From: Aquarana catesbeiana
Lineage: Eukaryota > Chordata > Amphibia > Anura > Ranidae
Length of the DNA stretch: 64,000 nt
Assembly: GCF_042186555.1 (NCBI RefSeq)
Contig: NC_133328.1
Span: 62,520,685-62,584,684, forward strand
Reading direction: 5' to 3'
Made by a program: the position numbers and the translations under genes. Positions 11,199 through 21,007 of the stretch are shown here, one piece after another (position 1 is the stretch's first letter; the number at the start of each line of letters is the position of its first letter). A model generated the notes under the pieces. The model saw only the letters and a program-made list of their open reading frames with translations, had not been told where the DNA came from and did no database searches.

Positions 11199-11582
11199 TC
11201 CATTATCACTATGGGTTGTAATCCAATTGGTTGTATTTACTGCTTCCGTTTTTAATTATAACTGTATGTGACATTGTCATAATTCTTAATCATGTTTTCT
11301 ATTAAAATGAAATTCTTTTATATTTTTTCCTTTACTCTTTTGTACTGAATATTTCACTTTATCTAGTACCGCAATAGTCCCCCTCGCCCTTTTGGGCGTA
11401 TTTTCCCTTACATGGGGTATTGAGACAATGACCGACAGATGCAGCTAACTGCGGCCATTCTCTGCCTCCAGCTTTGTGCTTTTGCATTAGACATTTGGGA
11501 TGATGGTACTTTTATTGGATATTGCATTTATTTTGATCTAGACGCTGTCTCTTTATAAAAAGTGTTTTGTCTTCAAGTGGTT

Positions 11583-13146
11583 AGAAGAGTGGGTGATGTG
11601 TGACATAAGCTTCTAAATGTTGTGCATAAAATGCCAGGACAGTTCAAACCCCCCCCCCAAATGACCCCATTTTGCAAAGTAGACACCCCAAGCTATTTGC
11701 TGAGAGGGATGTCGAGTCCATGGGATATTTTATATTGTGACACAAGTTGCGGGAAAGAGACAATTTTTTTTTTTTTTTTTTTTGCACAAAGTTGTCACTA
11801 AATGATATATTGCTCAAACATTCCATGGGAATATGTGAAATTACACCCCAAAATACATTCTGTTGCTTCTCCTGAGTACAGGGATACCACATGTGTGAGA
11901 CTTTTTGGGAGCCTAGCCGCGTACGGGACCCCGAAAACCAAGCACCGCCTTCAGGCTTTCTAAGGGCGTAAATTTTTGATTTCACTCTTCACTGCCTATC
12001 ACAGTTTCGGAGGCCATGGAATGCCCAGGTGGCACAACCCCCCCCCCCCCCAAATGACCCCATTTTGGAAAGTAGACACCCCAAGCTATTTGCTGAGAGG
12101 TATAGTGAGTATTTTGCAGACCTCACTTTTTGTCACAAAGTTTTGAAAATTGAAAAAAGAAAAAAAAATGTTTTTTCTTGTCTTTCTTCATTTTCAAAAA
12201 CAAATGAGAGCTGCAAAATACTCACCATGCCTCTCAGCAAATAGCTTGGGGTGTCTACTTTCCAAAATGGGGTCATTTGGGGGGGGTTGTGCCATCTGGG
12301 CATTTTATGGCCTTCAAAACTGTAATAGGTAGTGAGGAGTGAAATAAAAAATTTACGCCCTTAGAAATCCTGAAGGCGGTGATTGGTTTTCGGGGCCCTG
12401 TACACGGCTAGGCTCCCAAAAAGTCCCACACATGTGGTATCCCCGTACTCAGGAGAAGCAGCTGAATGTATTTTGGGGTGCAATTCCACATATGCCCATG
12501 GCCTGTGTGAGCAATATATCATTTAGTGACAACTTTTTGTAATTTTTTTTTTTTTTGTCATTATTCAATCATTTGGGACAAAAAAAATGAATATTCAATA
12601 GGCTCAACATGCCTCTCAGCAATTTCCTTGGGGTGTCTACTTTCCAAAATGGAGTCATTTGGGGGGGGGTTTGTACTGCCCTGCCATTTTAGCACCTCAA
12701 GAAATGACATAGGCAGCCATAAACTAAAAGCTGTGTAAATTCCAGAAAATGTACCCTAGCTTGTAGACGCTATAACTTTTGCGCAAACCAATAAATATAC
12801 GCTTATTGACATTTTTTTACCAAAGACATGTGGCCGGATACATTTTGGCCTAAATGTATGACTAAAATTGAGTTTATTGGATTTTTTTTATAACAAAAAG
12901 TAGAAAATATCATTTTTTTTCAAAATTTTCGGTCTTTTTCCGTTTATAGCACAAAAAATAAAAACCGCAGAGGTGATCAAATACCATCAAAAGAAAGCTC
13001 TATTTGTGGAAAGAAAGGGACGCAAATTTCGTTTGGGTACAGCATTGCACGACCGCGCAATTAGCAGTTAAAATGACTCAGTGCCAAATTGTAAAAAGTG
13101 CTCTGGTCAGGAAGGGGGTAAATTCTTCCGGGGCTGAAGTGGTTAA
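11583..13146 (+). mobile_element. piggyBac-type 3' region, imperfect palindrome, TTAA end
   Basis: The right end reads CTTCCGGGGCTGAAGTGG-TTAA (13143-13146). The preceding 400 bp (AAATAAAAACCGCAGAGG...CAAATACCA...AAAGCTCTATTTGTGG) match the 3' ends of the MITEs ending at 15669 and 34349 and of piggyBac 2. Inside, 11640-12150 and 12175-12690 form an imperfect inverted repeat centred near 12165. Each arm holds diverged copies of the 394-bp unit, with CAAATGACCCCATTTTGG on one side and CCAAAATGGGGTCATTTG on the other. No transposase is present and the left boundary is unclear. It is likely a non-autonomous piggyBac-family remnant. Confidence 0.6.
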
Positions 13147-13803
13147 ATGCACCTAAAATTGTAGATTCAGTCCATTTTGAGCAAATAATTGTCCCTATGA
13201 TGTTCCTTATTTTTTTTTTTCACAATCAAAGGTTTTTATTTCAGTTTAAGAAATCTTACAATAGACAGTAGCATATATGAGATATACATATGACTTTCTG
13301 TTAACAAATTGTCATCATACAGGTATCTTAGTTTTTAACAGAACATTGAAAAGTTTTAAATGTATTTATGAAATTTGAATCTAGAGGCAAATTAACATAT
13401 AATACTTTATGATTTGAGAAGGAGGGTTTAGGGAGGGATTATGAGAATGCAGTATTATAGGAAAGAGGAAGGTGGGGGGGGGGAGAAGAGAGGATGGGGG
13501 GGGAGAGGGAGTGTAATCAGGGTGGGAGCAGGAATAAAGATTTGGTTTATCATATTTCCATAGATGCATAGAGATAACATATATAAGTACTCAGATGTGA
13601 TCTGTGAATAAATTTTCCCATCATATGGTAAATGTGTAGAGCAGGGTATTTTCTTTCTTGAGAAGTTATTCCATAATGAATTTATATTCGGCTGAATAAG
13701 TGAACAATAACCATGGATGCCATGTTTCAATAAAGTTATCACTGTTTTCTCTTTTCATGGCTGCTAATGCTTCCATTTTGTATATGTAGTTTATCCTGTC
13801 TAT

Positions 13804-15772
13804 TAGGGTTGTCCCGATACCGATATTAGTATCGGTATCGGCACCGATACCGAGCATTTACCCAAGTACTTGTACTCAGGCAAATGCTCCCGATGCTTCC
13901 CCCGATACCTAAACTGTCAGCAGTGATCGGCACATGGGGGAGTTACAAGATTCTCCCCCAGCGGCTTTCAGCAGCTTTAGTGACATACAGCAGTGATCGC
14001 TCACAGCTGACTGTCACTGCATCCTCCTCCGTGCCCCCTCTGTTCCTCTGTCCCCCTCCGCTGTCCCCTGCATTCCTCTCTCCTTATCTGTCCCCCTCCG
14101 TTCTCCCCCTCCGTTCCTCTCTCCTTATCTGTCCCCTCCGTTCTCCCCCTCCGTTCCTCTCTCCTTATCTGTCCCCTCCGTTCCTCTCTCCTTATCTGTC
14201 CACTCCGTTCTCCCCTCCGTTCCCCTCTCCTTATCTGTCCCCTCTGTTCTCCCCCTCAGTTCCTCCGTCCTCCTCCTCCTTCCTTTGTGTATGGATAGAG
14301 TCAGCTGACTCTGTCCATTCACATAACTGAAACATTGTAATCTCCTGTGATTACAATGTGTCAGTTTATGAATGCAGAGGAGCCGCTGTCTTCTCTTCAT
14401 TCATTCTCAGTGTAGCTGACGCTGCAGAGAAAGGGACTGGGGAATCTCTATCCTCTGTCTCTTTCTCTGTCTCAAGGGGGAGATATCAGAGGTCTGTTAA
14501 GACCCCTGATATCTCACCAAAGCCCCCTAAAAGGGCTGATTAAAAAAAACCAAAAAAAAAAAGCAATAAAGAATAAAAAAATATTATTGTAAAAAATAAA
14601 AATTGTAAAAAAAAAAAAAAAAAAACACACACACATACAACGTTCACCCCCCCCCCAAAAAAAAATAGCAAAAAAAAAACTGTCACGTGACATTAACCAC
14701 TTCCCTACCCGCCCATAGTCATATGACGTCCACAGATGGGATCTCCCATCCTGGGTGGAAGTCATATGACGTCCTGGGATTCCTGGCCGTCTAGGGGGCG
14801 CGCGCGTTCCTCGGGACCCGGTGCGTGTGCCCGGCGGCCGCGATGTCCGCCGGGCACCCACGATTGCCAGTTAACCGGGCCGGCATGTGGATCTGTGTGT
14901 GTAAACACACAGATCCACAGCCTGTCAGCTCTGAGGAGAGCGATCTGTGTTCCCAGAACGGAGGAACACAGATCGGTCTCCTCCCCTAGTGCGTCCCCTC
15001 CCCCTTCAGTTAGAGTCATTCCCTAGGAAACATATTAACCCCTCCCCGCCCCCTAGTGGTTAACCCCTTCACTGCCTGTCACATTTACACAGTAATCAAT
15101 GCAATTTTATAGCATTGATCGCTGTATAAATGTGATTGGTCCCAAAAATGTGTCAAAAGTGTCCGATGTGTCCTCCATAATGTCGCAGTCACCAAAAAAA
15201 ATCGCGATTGCCGCTAAAAAAAATAAAAAAGTATTTTTTTTTTAAAAATGCCATAAATCTATCCTGTATTTTGTAGACGCTATAACTTTTGCGCAAACCA
15301 ATCAATATACGGTTATTGCGATTTTTTTTACCAAAAATATGTAGAAGAATACGTATCGGCCAAAACTGAGGAAAAAATGTGTTTTTAAAAAAAAAATTGG
15401 GATATTTATTATAGCAAAAAGTAAAAAATATTGTGTTTTTTTCAAAATTGTCGCTCTTCTTTTGTTTATAGCGCAAAAAATAAAAACCGCAGAGGCGATC
15501 AAATACCACCAAAAAAAAGCTCTATTTGTGGTGAAAAAAAGGACATCAATTTCTTTTGGGTACAACGTCGCACGACCGCGCAATTGACGTTTAAAGTGCG
15601 ACAGCGCTGAAAACTAAAAATTGGCCTGGGAAGGAAGGGGGTGAAATTGCCCGGTATTGAACCAGTTAAAAAAAAAGTATCAGTAATCGGTATCGGCGAC
15701 GACGGCGAGTACTTGAAAAAAAGTATCGGTACTTGTACTCGGTCCTAAAAAAGTGGTTCCGGGACAACCCTA
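13804..15772. mobile_element. hAT-type non-autonomous element
   Basis: The ends are TAGGGTTGTCCCGATACC and ...GGTTCCGGGACAACCCTA, flanked by an 8-bp duplication CTGTCTAT (13796-13803 and 15773-15780). An 8-bp duplication and GGTTGTCCC-type ends fit the hAT superfamily. Inside are GATACCGAT-rich subterminal repeats, a CTCCGTTCTCCCC/CTCTCCTTATCTGTCC minisatellite (about 14030-14270), which gives a meaningless open frame, and a piggyBac-type MITE (14693-15669). There is no transposase. It sits in the coding end of the L1 ORF2. Confidence 0.85.
14693..15669. mobile_element. piggyBac-type MITE nested in the hAT element
   Basis: TTAA stands at 14693-14696 and 15666-15669. The left end CCACTTCCCTACCCGCCC resembles the 5' end of piggyBac 1, and the right end resembles the family 3' end (GGGGGTGAAATTGCCCGGTATTGAACCAG). 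Length is 977 bp with both TTAA. It shares with the MITE at 33428-34349 a block from about 15040 to 15640 (CCCCTAGTGGTTAACCCCTT; GTGTCAAAA-GTGTCCGATG; ATAACTTTTG; AAATACCACC). Non-coding. Confidence 0.75.
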
Positions 15773-18240
15773 CTGTCTATCCATTCCTTGATCTTTGGTA
15801 CTCTTGTAGTTTTCCAGTAAAGGGGGATGAGTGTTTTAGCAGCTAGCAGCAAGTGTCTGGTAAGCGATTTTTTGTATTTGCTTAAGGTGCAGGGGATTAG
15901 GTTAATCAGACAAATGGCAGCATTCAGTTCAAGTTTAGTTTTGGTGATGTGTGTAACCCATTTCCTAATTTCTTCCTAGTAGGGTAGGATAAAGGAGCAT
16001 TCCCACCAAATATGAAATAAGGTACCTATGTGGTTTTTACAGCGCCAACATGTGTTTGGCGTTATGGCGGACCATCTCCCAGCCTTCTGTGGTGTAATAT
16101 ACCATTGGGTGAGTATTTTATAGGAAATCTCCTGGTATTTGGAGCTTAGTGAGCATTTGTGTGTCACAATACATGCCTTTTCCCATTGTTTCTCAGTGAT
16201 TGTAATTTCCAGGTCTCTTTCCCATTTTTCTTTGTGCATACTGTATGTCGGTGTATTTTTGTTAACCAAGAATACGCTAGAGACGTGGTATTTGGTACAT
16301 GAGATCCTTTGAGACAAAGGCATTCTAGTTGTGTCATCAGGAGGCTGTATTGTGATCTACTTTTACTGTTTACCAGGAAGTCCTTCAATTGCATGTAGAA
16401 CCACAGGCTGGGAAGTGATTCGCCCCAATCTGATTGTAAAGTTTCAAATGATTTAACTTTAGAGGCACTTATACAATGTGTAGCAAGCAGGTGTTTAGTT
16501 TTTTTAATGTGTAAACCTGGGATGAAGTTAGAATTGTTAGTGATAGGTGTCATTGGGCCTGGTATTGAAGCTATTTTGTGTGTTTTGGCTATTGTGTGCC
16601 AAACGTTGAGTGTATTTGCGATGAGAGGGTGGTTTAAACTCCTGACATTTTTAGAGTGTGAAGACCATGGATAGAAGAGTAAATGGTGAGGAGCTAGGTT
16701 TTGTTCTAGGGAGACCCAGTCCTTATTGTATCCATGACAGTGCCAATCTATTATTCTTGTGATATGGGACGCTTGATGATATTTCTTGAAGTCTGGTAAA
16801 CCTATACCTCCTCTGTCTTTGGGTAGTGTTAGTGTTCTGAAATTGATTCTGGGTTTCTTCCCAGCCCATAAAAAGTGTCTCTGTAGTTTTAGAAGGTTAC
16901 TGAAGAAGGTATTAGGTATTTTAATGGGGAGTGCGTTGAAAAGATAGAGTAGTCTGGGTAGTACCGTCATCTTCAAGATTGAGGCTCTGCCAAACCATGA
17001 AAATGACTTTGACGACCATCTATTGAGATCTTTAGTAATATTGGCGAGAAGGGGTTTATAATTGGCAGAGTAGAGTGAGTCTATGTTGTTTGTTAGGTAT
17101 TTGAGAAATGATTTTTCCCACTTATATGAGTAATTATCTTTCATTAATTTTAATTGTTCTGGGAGGAGATTGATATTAAGGGCTTCTGGTTTACTTTGAA
17201 GTTTGAGATATATCCAAAGATTTCAAATGTTTTTTTAAGGTTGGGGACAGATATATGGGATTGTGTAAGGAAGAATAGAAGATCATCTGCGTAAGCAGCA
17301 ATTTTGTACTTGTTTTTCCCAATTGTGAAACCGTGGAATTTTGCTGTTTCTAAGGAATTCTTGGATTGTTTCTTGTTTCGTCACGTGGTAGATGGGGAGG
17401 TTTGTGTTGCACTGGGAGGCTATATAATTTGGAGTAGAATTCATGGAAAAGCTTGGCAATGTCTATGGGGTTATGTTTGGGGATTCCCTTTTTGTCTTTT
17501 ATAGAGTGTATGTGACCTGCTACTGTTGCATCTTTGAGTGCTCTAGCTAATTGTTTCCCACTTTTGTCTCCGTATTCATAGAAAATACTTTTCTTAAAAA
17601 AAAGTGCTTTCTTAATTTTTAACTCTAGTATTTCAGAGAGTTTCTACATTGTGTTAATTCCTCTTCTATCTTAATCGAGAGGGATTGTTTATGTTGTTGT
17701 TCGAATTTAGCGATACAGTGGGATAATCTTTGGATTTCTCCTTCTTATTCCCTTTTCTTCCTTGCTCCCCATTTTATGAGTTCTCCTCTCACAACCACTT
17801 TGTGTGCTTCCCAGTTGTTTAGAGGGTTTGTATCTGTGTCAATGTTGTGTTGGAAATAATCATTAATGGTGGAGTGTATTTCATCTTTTACATTTTGATC
17901 TGTCAGTAGTGAGGGGTTAAGTCTCCAATTAAAGGAGGGGTGTTTAAGTGGATTGATAGAAAGTGTGATAGCTGTTGGGGCGTGATCAGAAAGAGAAATG
18001 ATACCTATTTCAGCTGAGGACAGGTTGGTCAAATCTCTTTGGGTTATGAAAATCATGTCTATTCTTGAATAACGTTTATGTGGGGGGGAGAAGAATGAAA
18101 AGTCTTTTTCTGTAGGATGTGTAGAGCGCCAGGTGTCTACAAGAGAGAGGGAGTGTAAAAGGGCTTTAATTCTTTTGAGGATCTTGTAGGCTATTGAGGT
18201 TTGTCCCGTGGAGGTATCTTTAAGTGGGGAGAGTGATATG

Positions 18241-21007
18241 AAAAGAAAAGGGGGGAAGGACACCTTAAAGTCGTCCAATAGTAGGTTCTGGGGTGACAAA
18301 CGGGGGAAGGGAAATTCCCTCCCACTGTGGTAATTAATCAAATTAATATGTCTCTCATGTCACCCGTATCATTAATCATATAACTCAGTGGTATGTAGCT
18401 GACTAGCTGTCAAACGGTTGTTCAATGGACCATAAAGCATATATAAGAAAGGGAAGGAAGGGGTCAAGAGGAGATCCCCCCAAAAAAAAAGATGGTCCGC
18501 TCAAGAACAAACAGTTGAACCTACAAAAACTTTATTGTGTCACAATATGTAGAAACATAATCCAACAACCATGTGTATTTAAAAATAGGGCAGATAAAAG
18601 TCCTATTGTGTGCTGGTGGCCACCACAGACATTACACATATATCTCATGCATTCATGCACTCACACTCATCAATTAAAGTCACTAGAGACCCGGGTCTAT
18701 ACTATTTCACTGGAATTCCAGAGCTGGATTGGCTACATAAGTGGGTAGACTAGGTCCTTGTAGGTAAAGTGCAAGTGCTAATACACAACAAAAGTCCCCT
18801 CGGATGTGAACCAATGGCTGGTTAGACATATGTATGTGTCAATCAACCAGAGCCAAGGAAGGAAACGGTGTCCTGATTGTGTGGTGAACAATTGCAACTC
18901 AAGCAACCTCACATAGAGGGCTTTTAAGGATGGACGGAAAATGGCCATAAACAAAATGCCTCATGAATGTGAGGGTACATTTTAGCTCACCGTCTGACGT
19001 CTTCAATGAAGAAGGAGTAGAGCCCAAAGGAGTTGCTGATGGCCGCGTTCGTGTGGGTTTGAAAACACGTTCATGCGGTATTAGCTTGTTGTGGGCATGA
19101 GCGGGTTACTTCCGGGTATCCTCCGGCAGAAGGTAAGGTGAGTCACAAGGGTCAAGATTGTTAGTGTCTCATATCCAATGGTATAAGCAATCCGGAGAGA
19201 CGCTCGGCGTCCGTGTTCACCGCAGAGGTTTCACCTGATATCCCAAATCTTGATTGATCCGATCAGGATCGTTAGAGATGTTCACATCCAATTTGGAAGG
19301 ATATTGTAGTTAGAGTGTGAGAGTCTGTGTGCCACCTGCACATGGGTCAAATGCTGAGCGCTTTCGCTTGTTGCCAAGCTTCCTCAGAGCTAATGTGGTA
19401 TCAGTAGCTGGATGTTTAAATAGCCAGAGGGCTAGTGTTCAATTTCCTGTCTTCTTAATTAACACCTGAATACCATAGCTTGACCATAATTGCAATCACC
19501 AAGAATGTGCCAATCACACCCATACATACATCTATTTAGACAAAACCATTGAGGGTAATGGATACATAGAGATTCAATCTGATTGACTTGTGTATGTGGT
19601 CAGATTTGAATATTGCATCTCTTACCATCATGAAATAACGGAAAAAGGCTTGTCAAGCAACTGCTATCAATACATAAAAGCCAATTGAGGAATGCTGCAT
19701 TTCCAAAAACAAACCGTGCATATATAACCATATACTAAATAATAATAATAATAATAAGATAGTCAAAATAGTGATATATGGGAGCAAGAGGGAACAGTCT
19801 ATTGTTCCGAATTAAATTGCAACACATATCATCATCCTGACAATAAACAGAGATGTCCCAATAGTTGATCAAAAATTGCATGGCATACACACACGGAATA
19901 AAAATAATGAGTATGAATATATGCAACCAACCATCGCTTTGGCCAGATTAAATGGCAGCTCACGTCCCATGTATTGTCATCCACACACGGGATAAAAACA
20001 TTGTTACCAGTGAGATTGCCTGTGAAGTCGCATAGGACAAATTAGTACATAGTGATTCCGGATAGTCCAGATATGTAGTTACATATAGGCATTGCACTGG
20101 TATTACCCGCACATGGAACAACAGAATAATCTGTTGTACAGATTATAATTTAAAATATGAAAATTTCATAATCTGGGGGCAGTGCGGCTTCAATTCAATC
20201 AGTTGGTTGGTAGCCAAATGATCGAGGCAAGCTGGGATGGAATGAGGTCATGGGCCACCGTCTCGCATAGGTTACGTCTCACATGTCACTCGCTGATATT
20301 CGTGTAGAGAGCAGAGACATGGTCGTGAGCAACACTACACACAGTCAATTTTCTTTAAAAGCTGCCCGTTATGGGCAGGAGAAGACGTGGATCCTCAGTT
20401 AGAACCAATCAATTTTCGGATGGGAACATTTAGATTGTGAATATTTAAGTCATTGTTCCAAAAATGGGGATAAATTAAATTCATTGTTCAATCCAAAAGG
20501 CTGCATGCTGTTTAAATAGAAGATCCACATCTTCTCCTTCTGACATAAGATCTTATCAAAATCTCCACGTCTATGGGGCAAATTAAGCTTGTATATACCC
20601 TTAACCCTAAGGCCATCCGGTTTACCTTCATGTTTATCAAGAAAGTGCAATGATAGTGGCCGGTCATCATCCTTGTTGATAATACTTTGGATGTGTTCGC
20701 CAGTTCTGACTTTTAGCTCTCTTTTGGTCTTGCCAACATAGATAAGGCCACACGGGCAGGTCAACATATAGACTACCCGTGTGGTTGTACAGTTGATAAA
20801 ATTATTGATTCTAAATTGTCTTTTATTGTCAGAACTGGCGAACACATCCGTCCTATCCACGTGTCTACATATATGGCATCTACCGCAACTGTACATACCC
20901 CTAAGGGGTGGAAGATCAGTAAGCCAGCTGCGTTTTTTAGGGCGGGTGTACTCTGAGTGTACCAGGCGATCCCTTAAATTTGTAGCTCTACGGGCAGTGA
21001 GCAGAGG
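18241..21007 (-). repeat. PLE terminal repeat, downstream copy
   Basis: This segment contains the last part of ORF2 (GIY-YIG region) and the 2.2-kb 3' non-coding tail (20449-18241). It is repeated at 23993-26759. The tail holds the hammerhead-like motif, an ATT-rich microsatellite (19738-19757) and no gene. The tail end GAAAATTTT/CCCCTTTTCTTTT borders the target duplication directly. Confidence 0.88.
19339..19397 (-). ncRNA. Hammerhead-ribozyme-like motif, PLE 3' copy
   Basis: Minus strand: CTGAGGA (19387-19381), one A, stem II GCTTG/CAAGC closed by a GCAA tetraloop, GAAA, the palindrome GCGC, then TC with a predicted cut between 19356 and 19355. Stem I has an inner GCT/AGC part, an internal loop, and an outer CACAT/ATGTG part (19397-19393 with 19343-19339), possibly lengthened by ACC/GGT. 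All core bases of the hammerhead consensus are present. The extra A before stem II is the only departure and is shared with the palindromic element's copies, whose stems differ in sequence. Compensated stem differences support a real RNA fold. Confidence 0.65.

Larger units (their letters stand above)
3128..11556. mobile_element. Palindromic non-coding element with two hammerhead-like motifs (interrupted)
   Basis: Both flanks carry AAAAAGTGTTTTGTCT (3112-3127 and 11557-11572), a 16-bp target duplication. After removing the piggyBac element 3299-10268 and one TTAA, the insert is about 1455 bp. Its left arm (3128-3298 plus 10273-10739) is the reverse complement of the right arm (10788-11426), about 638 bp each. 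The 48-bp centre contains a T run. The right side also has 130 bp of unique tail (11427-11556). There is no long open frame. Each arm carries one hammerhead-like motif (10326-10395 minus, 11129-11198 plus). The motif architecture matches the one in the Penelope-like element at 18241-26757, so I interpret this as a non-autonomous, inverted PLE terminal-repeat derivative. Long target duplications and inverted terminal repeats are known for Penelope elements. Confidence 0.6.
13666..18240 (-). pseudogene. L1 ORF2, endonuclease C-half, deleted RT and C-terminus
   Basis: From 18240 downward the frame continues the endonuclease: LKDTSTGQ, RYSRIDMIF and SDHAPTAI, the last being the conserved S-D-H block. 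At about 17745 the frame is lost, but residues of the linker and the entry to the RT domain can be followed to about 17370. An AYADDLLFF box (RT motif with the catalytic Asp pair) then appears at about 17300-17280, so several hundred residues of RT fingers and palm are missing. The thumb region (IDSLYSANYKPLL..., 17144-16164) and a C-terminal CWRC...HIWWEC zinc-knuckle-like motif follow. An in-frame stop is at 15976-15978. The hAT element 13804-15772 then interrupts the last coding stretch (WIDRINYIYKMEAL), whose stop is at 13666. Confidence 0.85.

Noticed and set aside
13884..14400. Pro/Ser-rich and Arg/Glu-rich open frames on opposite strands
   Set aside because: They come from the CTCCGTTCTCCCC minisatellite inside a non-autonomous hAT element.
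17745..18341. Start of a separate 198-codon protein at 18341 (MINYHSGREF)
   Set aside because: The first 33 codons are PLE tail. The real reading is the L1 endonuclease continuing across the insertion.
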